Assembly: GCA_017433725.1 (NCBI GenBank)
Contig: JAFRGQ010000039.1
Span: forward strand, 1 to 44,435
DNA: 44,435 bases
Source of the DNA: Lachnospiraceae bacterium
Lineage (GTDB): Bacteria; Bacillota; Clostridia; Lachnospirales; Lachnospiraceae
Reading direction: 5' to 3'
Shown here piece by piece: positions 24,894 through 34,096 of the stretch. A program made the translations under genes and the position numbers. Within the stretch, counting starts at the first letter, position 1, and each line of letters opens with the position of its first letter. Under the pieces are notes generated by a model. That model did not search any database and had not been told where the DNA came from. It saw only the letters and a program-made list of their open reading frames with translations.

Positions 24894-27215
24894 TTAACCT
24901 GTCTTTCTTGTGACATCGACAACATTTTGGATCTTGCGAAGTTCACGGATCACGGCACTGAGCTCATCCTTGGAATGAACGCTGAAGCTCATTTCCAGCG
25001 TTGCCATTCCCTGCTTGTTCGTACGGACAGACATCTGTCCGATATCGATCTTGCGCTCGGTCAGAGTGCGCGAAATATCAACCAAAAGTCCTGTGCGGTT
25101 CTGCGCATAAATCACGACCTCGGCGGCATAAAGGGTTGCATTCTTTTCGTCCTCCGGAAGAAGCCATTCTGCCTCGATAAGTCTTCCTCTGTCCTCATCG
25201 CTCATGTTCATGATGTTGACGCAGTCGGTCCGATGTATCGTGACGCCTCTCCCCCTTGTGACAAATCCGACGATTTCATCTCCGGGGATCGGATTACAGC
25301 ATTTTGCAAAGTGGACTGCGAGGTCGTTAAGACCCTGAACGACAATCCCTCCTTTTCCGTCCTTTTTGACGAGCGGAAGTTTTTCCTTGTTCAGCGTGGT
25401 CGCAGCCATCACTTCTTCATCTGTGATCTTCTTTTTCTTTTCCTTTTCAAGAAGGTCGATCATCTTATTGACGACCTGACCTTCCTTCAATCCGCCGTGT
25501 CCCACGGCGGCAAGGACTGAATTCCAGTCGCGGAACCCGTATTTTCTCATGACGCCTTCCATGTATTCGGTCTTCATGAGGTCGGAGGGCTGATAACCCT
25601 TCTGCTTTGCACAGCTATTGACGAGTTCCTTGCCTTTTTCTATATTCTCAGACTTAAGTTCCTGACGGAACCACTGATTAATTTTATTCTTTGCCTGCGT
25701 GCTTTTGACAATCTTGAGCCAGTCGCGACTCGGACCGCGCGCGTTTTGAGAAGTGATGATCTCAACGCGGTCGCCGTTCTGGAGTATGTATTCGATGGGG
25801 ACCAGTTTCCCGTTGACTCTGGCGCCGACCATCTTATTTCCGACTGCCGAGTGTACACTGTAGGCAAAGTCGACGGTACATGAACCGTTCGGCAGCGCCT
25901 TGACATCGCCGGCCGGTGAAAAACAGTATACATTTTCGTTGAATAGGTCAAGATCCGATTTCAGGAGTGACATGAACTCCCTGTTATCGGACATATCCTG
26001 CTGCCATTCCAGTATCTGCCGGAGCCAGGACAGCTTCTCCTCTTCCTGATTGCCGCTGACCTGTCTTCCGTTCGAAACTTCCTTATATTTCCAGTGTGCA
26101 GCGATACCGTATTCAGCGGTCCTGTGCATCTCGAACGTACGGATCTGGACCTCGAACGGTGTGCCTCCCGGACCGATCAGTGTCGAGTGCAGAGACTGAT
26201 ACATGTTCTCCTTAGGCATCGCAATATAGTCTTTGAATCTGCCGGGTACAGGCGTATACATGTCGTGTATAAGTCCGAGAGACGCATAACACTCCGGCAC
26301 GGAATTGACGATGATCCGAACTGCAAACAAATCATAGATCTCATCAATCGTCTTATCCTGATTCACCATTTTCTTATAAATCGAGAAGAAATGCTTGACC
26401 CGACCTCTGACTTCCGCCTTGATACCGGCATCTTCGACTTTTTTCCAGACTTCCTGAACAATGCTGTCTACAAATGCTTCTCTCTGGGTCTTTCTCGCAT
26501 CTACCTGTTGCACAAGACTGAAATAGATAGACGGCTCCAGATAACGAAGCGCAAGATCATCCATTTCCGTCTTTATGCGTGCAATACCGAGCCGGCCTGC
26601 GATCGGTGAGTAGATATCCATCGTCTCTCGAGCCTTTTCCTTCTGCTTTTCCGGCCTCATATACTGAAGTGTTCTCATGTTATGAAGACGGTCAGCGAGC
26701 TTTATCAGTATGACTCGGATATCCTTCGCCATGGCAAGGAACATTTTTCTGAGATTCTCGGCCTGAACTTCCACCTTATCCGCCTTATAACCGATCTGTC
26801 CCAGTTTTGTAACGCCATCGACCAGTAGCTCAACCTCAGCATTGAACTCTCTCCTGATGTCTTCGTTGGTCATCCCTGTATCTTCCACGACATCATGGAG
26901 GAGTCCGGCAGTGATCGTCTCCTTGTCAAGCTCCAGATCCGCGAGTATAAGTGCGACACAGAGGGGATGGATAATATACGGCTCCCCGGACTTCCTGCGT
27001 TGATCTTTATGAGCGTCTAATGCGATTTTGTATGCTTTTTCGATCATAGTCAGATCGTCAGACGGATGATACTTGAGCACACTTCGAACCAGGATACCGT
27101 ACAGCTCATCCGGACTGGTAAAGTCCTTCGGGTTGTGAAGCTCCTGTTCATTTCGCGTCAGCAGATACCTCTTTCCGCTTTTACCACTATCTGATTTCCT
27201 AATCTCATCTGCCAT
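24894..27215 (-). CDS. relA: Bifunctional (p)ppGpp synthetase/hydrolase
   Basis: A Rel/Spo protein of 773 residues. The hydrolase HD domain is intact: HPLCVA with His83, LLHDVVEDT at 106-114, and RLHNMRTL. The synthetase domain has IYDLFAVRIIV and FEVQIRTFEMHRTAEYGIAAHW. TGS (VYCFSPAGDVKALPNGSCTVDFAYSVHSAVG) and ACT (VVIYAQNRTGLLVDISRTLTERKID) domains follow. Both activities are therefore expected, making and degrading the stringent alarmone. The start at 27215 is chosen for the GGAAGG upstream; the frame remains open to 27434, but that stretch is leader and has a dispersed repeat and hairpins. Confidence 0.95.
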   Translation of the reverse strand: MADEIRKSDSGKSGKRYLLTRNEQELHNPKDFTSPDELYGILVRSVLKYHPSDDLTMIEKAYKIALDAHKDQRRKSGEPYIIHPLCVALILADLELDKETITAGLLHDVVEDTGMTNEDIRREFNAEVELLVDGVTKLGQIGYKADKVEVQAENLRKMFLAMAKDIRVILIKLADRLHNMRTLQYMRPEKQKEKARETMDIYSPIAGRLGIARIKTEMDDLALRYLEPSIYFSLVQQVDARKTQREAFVDSIVQEVWKKVEDAGIKAEVRGRVKHFFSIYKKMVNQDKTIDEIYDLFAVRIIVNSVPECYASLGLIHDMYTPVPGRFKDYIAMPKENMYQSLHSTLIGPGGTPFEVQIRTFEMHRTAEYGIAAHWKYKEVSNGRQVSGNQEEEKLSWLRQILEWQQDMSDNREFMSLLKSDLDLFNENVYCFSPAGDVKALPNGSCTVDFAYSVHSAVGNKMVGARVNGKLVPIEYILQNGDRVEIITSQNARGPSRDWLKIVKSTQAKNKINQWFRQELKSENIEKGKELVNSCAKQKGYQPSDLMKTEYMEGVMRKYGFRDWNSVLAAVGHGGLKEGQVVNKMIDLLEKEKKKKITDEEVMAATTLNKEKLPLVKKDGKGGIVVQGLNDLAVHFAKCCNPIPGDEIVGFVTRGRGVTIHRTDCVNIMNMSDEDRGRLIEAEWLLPEDEKNATLYAAEVVIYAQNRTGLLVDISRTLTERKIDIGQMSVRTNKQGMATLEMSFSVHSKDELSAVIRELRKIQNVVDVTRKTG

Positions 27216-27239
27216 ACTGCACCCGTTACCTTCCAGATA

Positions 27240-27275
27240 CACAACCACAAAAACCGTCCATGCACCCCTATACGG
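27240..27275 (-). promoter_or_regulatory. Hairpin plus T run in the rel leader
   Basis: On the minus strand cgtccgt and atggacg can pair (7 bp with one wobble) and are followed by gttttt, 30-40 nt before the rel start. It resembles a short intrinsic terminator placed inside the leader and could act as an attenuator. The stem is short and the call tentative. Confidence 0.3.
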
Positions 27276-27317
27276 ACGATTTCCCAAGTTCCAACTCATT
27301 AAGAAAATAAGATTTAT

Positions 27318-27371
27318 TACTCTGCCAAAAGTATCATTCTGACACCGAGCCTGCTCGAGTGAAAGGAATAA
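27318..27371 (+). repeat. Dispersed ~50-nt repeat, copy in the apt-rel gap
   Basis: Contains gtatcattctgaca, gagcctgct and ggaataat, matching 15882-15932 in opposite orientation. It is antisense to the rel leader. Confidence 0.7.
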
Positions 27372-27396
27372 TACCTTAATCATAATATTTATAAGA

Positions 27397-27425
27397 CAGC
27401 CAGACGGCCCAAGGCCGTCTGGCTG
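27397..27425 (-). terminator. Strong hairpin after apt
   Basis: Perfect 13-bp stem (cagccagacggcc/ggccgtctggctg) with a 3-nt loop, 20 nt beyond the apt stop. On the minus strand it is followed by tcttataaat, only moderately T-rich. It probably separates apt from rel in part. Confidence 0.6.
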
Positions 27426-27445
27426 CATATGCACATAATTATATT

Positions 27446-27976
27446 TTACTTGCCGTCGTAAGCTATTACGCTTGCCACATCATACTTAGCCAGTTTCTCG
27501 CGTCCGTTAAGTCCTTTGAGCTCCATAAGGAATACCATTTTGACAACTTCGCCGCCAAGCTTCTCGATGAGCCTTGCTGCCGCTTCGACAGTTCCTCCGG
27601 TCGCGATGAGATCGTCGATAATTACGACTTTCTGACCCGGCTCCACTGCATCCTTATGAATCTCGATCGTGGCCTTTCCGTACTCAAGATCGTAGGACTG
27701 TTCTACAGTCTCACAGGGAAGCTTGCCTTTTTTTCTGATAAGAATAAAGGGCTTATGCATATTGTAGGCAATTGCAGCACCAAAAATAAAACCGCGTGAC
27801 TCAGCACCGGCGACTACATCAAAATCGACACCATCCAGAGTATTCTGCATTTCGTCAATGGCCATCTTAAGTCCATCGGCATCGGACAGAACCGTCGTAA
27901 TATCCCTGAACATGATACCCGGCTCCGGAAAATCCGGTATCGTTCTTACGTAATCCTCGAGTTTTTCTCTAATCAT
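27446..27976 (-). CDS. apt: Adenine phosphoribosyltransferase
   Basis: 176 residues, normal length. IPDFPEPGIMFRDITTVL is the family N-terminus. FDVVAGAESRGFIFGAAIAY forms the base-binding region. VVIIDDLIATGGTVEAA is the PRPP loop. The enzyme salvages adenine to AMP. The ATG at 27976 has GGAGGG 7 nt upstream; a GTG at 27991 overlaps that RBS and is rejected. The order recJ-apt-rel is conserved in Firmicutes. Confidence 0.96.
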   Translation of the reverse strand: MIREKLEDYVRTIPDFPEPGIMFRDITTVLSDADGLKMAIDEMQNTLDGVDFDVVAGAESRGFIFGAAIAYNMHKPFILIRKKGKLPCETVEQSYDLEYGKATIEIHKDAVEPGQKVVIIDDLIATGGTVEAAARLIEKLGGEVVKMVFLMELKGLNGREKLAKYDVASVIAYDGK

Positions 27977-28041
27977 AACTGCGCCCTCCACAAATCATAC
28001 TGTCAAGTTCCCGTTAATACCGACTAAAATCTAAGTAAAGA

Positions 28042-28064
28042 AAGCGGATATTCCATATCCGCTT
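28042..28064 (-). terminator. Intrinsic terminator after recJ
   Basis: Perfect 10-bp stem aagcggatat/atatccgctt with a 3-nt loop, followed on the minus strand by tctttactt. It lies 90 nt past the recJ stop and before apt. Confidence 0.65.
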
Positions 28065-28153
28065 CAGCTTAGACGCTATTATAACATTATTTATGCATAA
28101 TGTTCAATGAAAAATAGCAAATATACCTACAATATTATCACCTTTAATCCATC

Positions 28154-29836
28154 TCACAGAAAACTATTGATGACGATTTGAATTGTCCTTCTGCCCATAT
28201 ATTCATTGATCTCCGGATAATACACGATAGACAGCGGCTCTCCCGTACCGATTCTCTCCATAAGCTCATCCACTCTTCTGAAGGCGATTCCGTCGACCGA
28301 TGCGCCTCCGTACATGCGGTCACCCGGAACAGAAAGTCTGGCCTTCAGAACGTTCCGATTCGCGCCGAGAATTCTCACATTTGAAAATACGACGCCCTTT
28401 TGAGCAAATACCGGTCTCGGATTGGCCTTCCCGTACGGCGCCAGTACTTCCATCTCAGTCACGAAGTTCTCCGTAACGTAACCGATCGGCATCGGCACAT
28501 CTATCACGATCTTCTGTATAAACTCCTCTTTTTCAAGCATACACTGCTCATTGATTTCCTTCCGGAACGCATCTACATTTTCCGGCGCGAGCGTAAGGCC
28601 CGCTGCCATCGGATGTCCGCCGAATTTTTGCAGCAAATGTGCCACCCCAACCAGACCGTCAAACATCTTATAGGCTTCGATCGATCTGCCGGAACCTTTC
28701 ACTCCATCCTCACTCTTCGTCAGAACAAATGTCGGGTGATTGTATTTTTCCCGGACTCTTCCCGCAACAATACCTGCCAGAGACTCATGAAGCTCGGGAA
28801 GATATATTACATACACTTTGTCATGCAGTACATCCTTATCTGTTACATATGTCAGAGCATCCTCGACGCCTTTTTCCGTCAGGGCTTTCCGGCTGTCATT
28901 CAGTTCCTTCAGTTCTCTTGCAAGCTTTGCCGCCTCGAATTCATCCGTTGCTTCCAGAAGTGTGCATGCCCTCAGAGCAGTATCCAGACGCCCGCTTGCA
29001 TTCATGCACGGACCGAGTACAAACCCGATTCGGTATGCATCAAGCGTTGTGATATCAATGCCGCAGGCTTCCGCCAACGCCCGAAGACCTGAATTCTCCG
29101 TTCTTCTGAGCTGTTTCAGCCCTTCCTTCACAAGAATTCTGTTCTCACCTGTCAGATCAACGACATCACCGACCGTAGCAAACGCTGCGAACTGAAGGAG
29201 TTTTTTCTCCCGGTCACCTCCCATTGCAAGAATCAGTTTCCATGCAACGGCGGCACCGCAGAGTTCTTTAAAGGGGTACGGACAGTCCTTCTGCTTCTGA
29301 TCTACGACTGCATCGGCAGAATCCGGAATACTCAGGACTTCGTGATGATCCGTCACTATGACTGTCAGCCCCAATTTTTTTGCAAAGCGGATCTGTTCTC
29401 CCGCAGAAATACCGTTGTCGCATGTCACGATGGTGTCAATGCCGTCCTCGGCGGCCTGACGTATCAGATTGATGTTAATCCCGTATCCGTCCGTGATGCG
29501 GTCCGGGATCTTGATGTCCACTTCTGCCCCCAACTCGGTAAAACCTTTTTTCAGGATGAAAGAAGACATGATGCCGTCGATATCATAGTCACCGATGATC
29601 CGTATGCGTTTCTTTTCCGCAATCTTCTTTTTCAGGATAGCGACGGCCTTGTCCATATCTTTGAAGAGCATGGGATCATGGAGATCAGCGATTGATCCGT
29701 TCAGGAATTCCTCGATGGCATCATCTCCTACGACGTCCCGGTTTCTGATGATGCGCGCGATTACCGGGTCGATTCCGAATTTCGCGCTGATTGCTCTGAA
29801 GTCCGCCTTTTTGGCGGAGACGACCCACTTTTCCAT
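28154..29836 (-). CDS. recJ: Single-stranded-DNA-specific exonuclease RecJ
   Basis: 560 residues, the compact Firmicutes form. DHH-family motifs are IIGDYDIDGIMSSFIL, DTIVTCDNGISA, TDHHEVL and VDQKQKDCPYPFKELCGAAVAW. The DHHA1 domain follows with KGSGRS and KFGGHPMAAGLTL, and then an OB-fold. The enzyme degrades single-stranded DNA 5' to 3' with Mn2+ in recombination and repair. The start at 29836 has a GTGGGG only at long distance, but no better start is visible. Confidence 0.95.
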   Translation of the reverse strand: MEKWVVSAKKADFRAISAKFGIDPVIARIIRNRDVVGDDAIEEFLNGSIADLHDPMLFKDMDKAVAILKKKIAEKKRIRIIGDYDIDGIMSSFILKKGFTELGAEVDIKIPDRITDGYGININLIRQAAEDGIDTIVTCDNGISAGEQIRFAKKLGLTVIVTDHHEVLSIPDSADAVVDQKQKDCPYPFKELCGAAVAWKLILAMGGDREKKLLQFAAFATVGDVVDLTGENRILVKEGLKQLRRTENSGLRALAEACGIDITTLDAYRIGFVLGPCMNASGRLDTALRACTLLEATDEFEAAKLARELKELNDSRKALTEKGVEDALTYVTDKDVLHDKVYVIYLPELHESLAGIVAGRVREKYNHPTFVLTKSEDGVKGSGRSIEAYKMFDGLVGVAHLLQKFGGHPMAAGLTLAPENVDAFRKEINEQCMLEKEEFIQKIVIDVPMPIGYVTENFVTEMEVLAPYGKANPRPVFAQKGVVFSNVRILGANRNVLKARLSVPGDRMYGGASVDGIAFRRVDELMERIGTGEPLSIVYYPEINEYMGRRTIQIVINSFL

Positions 29837-29868
29837 ATTGTCTGTTTTACCCCACTTTCACATTTAAC

Positions 29869-30023
29869 TGTATCCGAGAGAGGGATAATCCCACCTCACA
29901 AATTGACCCGCAACCACATTCAAAATGGGTACGGTACGGTATACCCTTTATGAGAGGCGAGGCTTTTCCCCACTTCCCCAAGAGATACTCCACCTCACAT
30001 ATTGAATCAGCAACTACATCCGA
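29869..30023. repeat. Degenerate direct repeats upstream of recJ
   Basis: A block beginning cacctcaca(a/t)attga and including gcaac(c/t)acat occurs near 29893-29923 and again near 29991-30021, about 98 nt apart. Each is flanked by a ccgagagag/ccgagagaa run. The segment between has a gggta/taccc inverted repeat. No ORF is apparent. Confidence 0.45.
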
Positions 30024-30093
30024 GAGAAGGCCGATATATATCCTAAGAGAAGCATTGCGAAGCAGCTTCTCGTGGATATATATCGGCCTTCTC
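30024..30093. repeat. Long perfect hairpin between secDF and recJ
   Basis: Arms of 20 nt, gagaaggccgatatatatcc (30024-30043) and its exact complement (30074-30093), enclose an inner 7-bp stem gagaagc/gcttctc (30047-30053, 30065-30071). No T run adjoins on either strand, so it is not a standard terminator, though it lies 27 nt after the secDF stop. Confidence 0.8.
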
Positions 30094-30119
30094 GAGTCAC
30101 TAGTTACCTACTTAGTGGA

Positions 30120-32507
30120 TTATCTCTTCCTCTTCTTTTTTTTCTTGCGAGGTCCCTCCACCCCACTCTTCACACCTTTCACACTACTCTCACTCTTCGC
30201 AGCCTCTCTCGCCGCCTGAGCCTCCGCCTTAGCCGCATCCCTCGCAGCCTTAGCCTCCGCCTCTTTATACTCGACCGCCGTACTGCCGATCTTTGTTCTC
30301 ATGTAGAACCAAAGTACGCCTGTAAGGAATACGGATGAGTATGCACCGGCAACGATACCGACCATCATCGGAAGTGTGAATTCCTTGATCGATGCGACGC
30401 CGACAATGTACAGCACCATAATGGATGCCAGTGTCGTAATGTTCGTATAGATGCTTCGTGTGAGCGTCTGGTTGACCGCATCATTCACGAGATCTTTAAG
30501 ACCTGTCTGATTCTTAAGGTTCGGCAGCTTCTCACGGATACGGTCAAAGATGACGATCGTGGAGTTAATCGAGTAACCGAGAATCGTAAGCATAACAGCT
30601 ATAAAGGAGTTGCCTACGGAAATTCTCAGTACAGCGTATGCTGTCAGTGTGATCAGCACATCGTGGATCAGAGCAATGACTGCCGATGTAGCAAAACGCA
30701 TATCTCTGAATCTGATGAAAATGTAGAGAAGCATGAGCACGACCGCGATGACTACCGCAAGGAGCGCGTCTCTTCTCATTTCCTTTCCGACTGTAGCAGA
30801 GATATTCTCCGTCGTTACGCTGTCAGCATCAACGCCGAGGTTCTCCTCCAGTTTGTCAGTGAGCTGGATACGTTCCTGCACATCCAGCGTTCTTGTCTTA
30901 ATGATGACCTGTGTGCTTCCGACAACTTTCTGCATGTTGACATTTGCATCACCGGTCACTTCCATTACAAGAGGTTTCACCTCTTTATCCAGCTCTGTCA
31001 GCTCATAATCCTTGCCGAGGTCTACTGTAGTAGCTGTACCGCCGAGGAACTCGAGGGAATAATTGAGAGCACGGTTGCCATTTGCAGCGTTGAAAATCAT
31101 CGCGCCAATACCGATTATGAGAACTGCGGCAGCGATGCAGTAACTGATCTTTGCTTTGCCGATAAAGTCGATGTTTGACTCTTTCTTAGGTCTTGCCCAA
31201 TATTTTGTATCGCGAAGGCCGATACCGTAAACCGCATACACAAGCAGTCTCGAGATGACCAGCGCTGTGAACATCGAGAGTGCAACACCGAGTGCCAGAG
31301 TCATGGCAAAACCTTTGATCGTACCGGATCCGAGGAAGCCGAGAACCGCAGCTGCTATAAGCGTTGTGACGTTACCGTCGACAATCGCGGATGTTGCCTT
31401 GTGGAAACCGGAACGGATCGCTGCGATGAGCGGCGTACCCGATGTAACTTCCTCACGGATACGGGCATAGATGATAACATTGGCATCTACCGCCATACCG
31501 ATAGAAAGGATGATACCTGCGATACCCGGCAGTGTGAGTGTCAGGTCAAATGCATTCAGCAGTACAAGGATCATCGCTGTGTACAGAACCAGTACAAATG
31601 CAGCGATAAGACCAGGCAACAGGTAAATAACGATCATGATGAGGCAGACGATTCCGAGACCTACAGCACCACCGATGAGAGAAGTGCGAAGTGACTCCTG
31701 GCCAAGCTGAGCGCCGACAACATTTGAACGAATCTCATTCAGTGTAAGCTTCAGACCGCCGATACGGATGAAGGATGCCAGCTGCTGTGCTTCTTCGATG
31801 GAATTCATACCTTCGATGACAGCCTTGCCGTTCGTAATTGCAGCGTTAACGGTCGGAACAGAGACAAATTCTCCGTCATAATAGATACCGATCGACTCAT
31901 TGTTCGCGAATGCCTTAGTCGTTGCATCAGCAAATTTTTTCGTTCCTTCATCTGTAAAAGAAAGGGAAACGACATATTTTCTGCCGGACTGGTCGCTTGT
32001 ATCAACGCCACCCTCTGCGGAAGCCACATCAGATCCGGTACATACGATTGCACCGTTCGCTTCGAGATCTTCGATCGTACCGTTAAGCACCCATTTGCTC
32101 TGTGCACTGTCGTACGTATAACAATCATTACCGTCAGCATCGTGCTGTGCGATAAAATACAGGGATCCCGGCGTTCCCAGATCTTCCAGGATCTCATCGG
32201 CGTTCGTTACGCCCGGGATTTCAACGCTGATTCGATTCGTACCTTCCTGATAAACATTTGCTTCAGTCGAATACTCATCGACACGCTTCTGCAGCTTGTA
32301 GATGGTATCGTTCATATCCGCTACCGACGGAGCTGCCTGATCCGCTTCGTATGTGATAGATACACCGCCGGAAAGATCAAGGCCGGTGCTGATATTCTTC
32401 ATCGACCCTCTGCCGTGCTCACCCCACCCGACGAGTGCCGTAAAGCCGGTCACTATCGTGAAGACGACAGCGAGAATAAGCACAATGACGCTAGTTTGTT
32501 TCTTCAT
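30120..32507 (-). CDS. secDF: SecDF fusion, protein translocase accessory subunit
   Basis: A single 795-residue polypeptide joins SecD (residues 1 to about 430) to SecF (about 445-745). SecD marks: first helix, GLDLSGGVSITYEAD, P1 region, and GMAVDANVIIYARIREE in the membrane part. SecF marks: LEFLGGTATTVDL, LGYSINSTIVIFDRIREKL and SIYTNITTLASIM. The C-terminal 50 residues are a coiled AAKAEAQAAREAAK stretch ending in a Lys/Arg run (KKKKKRKR), presumably cytosolic. SecDF uses the proton motive force to complete protein export. AGAGGT precedes the ATG. It follows the SCIFF maturase by 27 nt, a linkage seen across Clostridia. Confidence 0.95.
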   Translation of the reverse strand: MKKQTSVIVLILAVVFTIVTGFTALVGWGEHGRGSMKNISTGLDLSGGVSITYEADQAAPSVADMNDTIYKLQKRVDEYSTEANVYQEGTNRISVEIPGVTNADEILEDLGTPGSLYFIAQHDADGNDCYTYDSAQSKWVLNGTIEDLEANGAIVCTGSDVASAEGGVDTSDQSGRKYVVSLSFTDEGTKKFADATTKAFANNESIGIYYDGEFVSVPTVNAAITNGKAVIEGMNSIEEAQQLASFIRIGGLKLTLNEIRSNVVGAQLGQESLRTSLIGGAVGLGIVCLIMIVIYLLPGLIAAFVLVLYTAMILVLLNAFDLTLTLPGIAGIILSIGMAVDANVIIYARIREEVTSGTPLIAAIRSGFHKATSAIVDGNVTTLIAAAVLGFLGSGTIKGFAMTLALGVALSMFTALVISRLLVYAVYGIGLRDTKYWARPKKESNIDFIGKAKISYCIAAAVLIIGIGAMIFNAANGNRALNYSLEFLGGTATTVDLGKDYELTELDKEVKPLVMEVTGDANVNMQKVVGSTQVIIKTRTLDVQERIQLTDKLEENLGVDADSVTTENISATVGKEMRRDALLAVVIAVVLMLLYIFIRFRDMRFATSAVIALIHDVLITLTAYAVLRISVGNSFIAVMLTILGYSINSTIVIFDRIREKLPNLKNQTGLKDLVNDAVNQTLTRSIYTNITTLASIMVLYIVGVASIKEFTLPMMVGIVAGAYSSVFLTGVLWFYMRTKIGSTAVEYKEAEAKAARDAAKAEAQAAREAAKSESSVKGVKSGVEGPRKKKKKRKR

Positions 32508-32534
32508 GTCACTTTACCTCTTTAAGATTTCTCT

Positions 32535-33941
32535 TTAACTGCCCAAAGCAGCCTTCAGCATAATGCTGCATTCCACACGTTTCCGCTGGAGTTGGCACCC
32601 GATTTCGTAAACATCGTTGATTCCGCCTGTGAAATTATACGAATTAGCTGCACATCCGCCGCTGCAATAGAATCTGGCAAAGCAGCTGCTGCATTCCTTC
32701 TTCGCATAGACATTCACTTTTTTGAATTCTTTTACAATGTCTCCCCTCTCAATGCCGGTATCCGTGTTCCCGAGCAGGAACTTTTCATTTCCCACGAACT
32801 GGTGACACGGATAAAAGTCGCCCCACGGAGTCACAGCGAGATACTCTGTTCCGGAACCACAACCGGAAAGTCGCTTATAGACGCAAGGGCCACCCGTTAA
32901 ATCTATCATAAAATGGAAGAAATTAAAACCCTTTCCTTCCTTTTTACGCTTAATCATTTCGCGTGCAAGTATGTCATACTGTTCGCAGAGAATCGGTACA
33001 TCTTCGGGTCTTATCGCATAATCTTCCTCCGGAGGCGCGACGACCGGCTCCACAGAGATCTGGTCAAAACCAAGGTCAGCCAGATGAAGAACATCCGCAG
33101 CGAAGTCGAGATTCCAGTGCGTATAGGTGCCTCTGACATAATAGGAGATCCCCAGCTCCTGCCGCTGCTTTGCGAACTTCAGAAGCTTCGGAAGAATCAG
33201 ATCATAACTCCCCTGCCCTTTTCTGAAAGGCCGCATGCGGTCATGCACTTCCTTGCGTCCGTCAATCGACAGGACTACATTGTGCATCTCCCTGTTGCAG
33301 AATTCCATAATTTCGTCGTTTAACAGTACACCGTTGGTCGTAAGCGTAAAGCGAAAATGTTTCGGTGCAAATGTATCCTTCGATTTCTCCTCCAGCTCAT
33401 GCCCGTATGCTACCAGCTGTTTAACAACGCCCCAGTTCATAAGAGGTTCGCCGCCGAAAAAGTCAACTTCCAGATTTTTACGAAGTCCGGAATTCTTCAC
33501 AAGAAAATCAAGCGCCTTTTTCCCGGTCTCATAAGACATCAGAGCGCGTCTGCCGTGATATTCGCCTTCCTCGGCGAAGCAATACCTGCAGGCGAGATTA
33601 CAATCGTGTGCTATATGAAGGCAAAGTGCTTTCACTACAGTAGGACGTTTCACGAATTCTTCGATGGCCGGGGCATAAGGTTCCGGTGAGAAGAGCGCAC
33701 CCTGTTTTCTGAGTTCTTCCATCTCCTCGAGCACTTCTTTGATCTCAGTCTGCGCATCCTCGATATCATATTTGCCGCTTTCTGCGTTGGCCATGAGCTG
33801 CCTTTCGGTCTCCTCCGCGCTCTCCGTCTCAGCCATGATACCGGCCGCATCATAGAACAAATCATCCGCAACATGTACCGAGCTGCTCGGTACATCCAGG
33901 ATGATATTGTAGCCGTTACTCCTGTATCGGTGTATCTGCAT
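32535..33941 (-). CDS. scfB: Thioether cross-link-forming SCIFF peptide maturase (radical SAM/SPASM)
   Basis: 468 residues. The N-terminal about 100 residues form the leader-binding region with the usual SVHVADDLFYDAAG. The radical SAM cluster is C114-x3-C118-x2-C121 in HDCNLACRYCFAEEG, followed by FFGGEPLMNW. The C-terminal SPASM/twitch part has cysteines in CVYKRLSGCGSG, YPCHQF, and CSSCFARFYCSGGCAAN. The enzyme installs thioether bonds between cysteines and acceptor residues of the SCIFF precursor. The precursor gene is immediately upstream but separated by a terminator, so the enzyme is probably made at a lower level. AAAGGT precedes the ATG. Confidence 0.95.
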   Translation of the reverse strand: MQIHRYRSNGYNIILDVPSSSVHVADDLFYDAAGIMAETESAEETERQLMANAESGKYDIEDAQTEIKEVLEEMEELRKQGALFSPEPYAPAIEEFVKRPTVVKALCLHIAHDCNLACRYCFAEEGEYHGRRALMSYETGKKALDFLVKNSGLRKNLEVDFFGGEPLMNWGVVKQLVAYGHELEEKSKDTFAPKHFRFTLTTNGVLLNDEIMEFCNREMHNVVLSIDGRKEVHDRMRPFRKGQGSYDLILPKLLKFAKQRQELGISYYVRGTYTHWNLDFAADVLHLADLGFDQISVEPVVAPPEEDYAIRPEDVPILCEQYDILAREMIKRKKEGKGFNFFHFMIDLTGGPCVYKRLSGCGSGTEYLAVTPWGDFYPCHQFVGNEKFLLGNTDTGIERGDIVKEFKKVNVYAKKECSSCFARFYCSGGCAANSYNFTGGINDVYEIGCQLQRKRVECSIMLKAALGS

Positions 33942-33970
33942 TTAATATATTACCTTTCTGACCTGTACTT

Positions 33971-34003
33971 TCTGATAGTTCTATCAGACAGTGAATTGCT
34001 GTC
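33971..34003 (-). promoter_or_regulatory. Two adjacent inverted repeats before the SCIFF maturase gene
   Basis: A perfect tctgatag-tt-ctatcaga palindrome at 33971-33988 is followed by gacag/ctgtc at 33987-34003. They lie between the SCIFF terminator and the maturase start, so they could be an operator or a leader hairpin. No T run follows. Confidence 0.4.
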
Positions 34004-34027
34004 ACAATTTTCTTTCCTTAATCACAC

Positions 34028-34055
34028 TAAAAGAGGTCTGTTTCCACAGACCTCT
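34028..34055 (-). terminator. Intrinsic terminator after the SCIFF gene
   Basis: gaggtctg/cagacctc 8-bp stem with a 6-nt loop, followed on the minus strand by ttttag. It lies about 40 nt beyond the SCIFF stop and before the maturase gene. Partial read-through would set precursor in excess over enzyme. Confidence 0.8.
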
Positions 34056-34096
34056 CACTTAACTCTATTAGATGAGCCCTGATAAATCAGCTGAGC

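Noticed and set aside
24321-25520. 399-codon plus-strand ORF opposite the MBL and rel genes
   Set aside because: Both opposite genes are unmistakable and full length; the antisense product has no recognisable motif or RBS.
27216-27434. N-terminal extension of Rel by 73 codons
   Set aside because: The extension has no Rel similarity and covers a repeat and hairpins; the start at 27215 has a good RBS.
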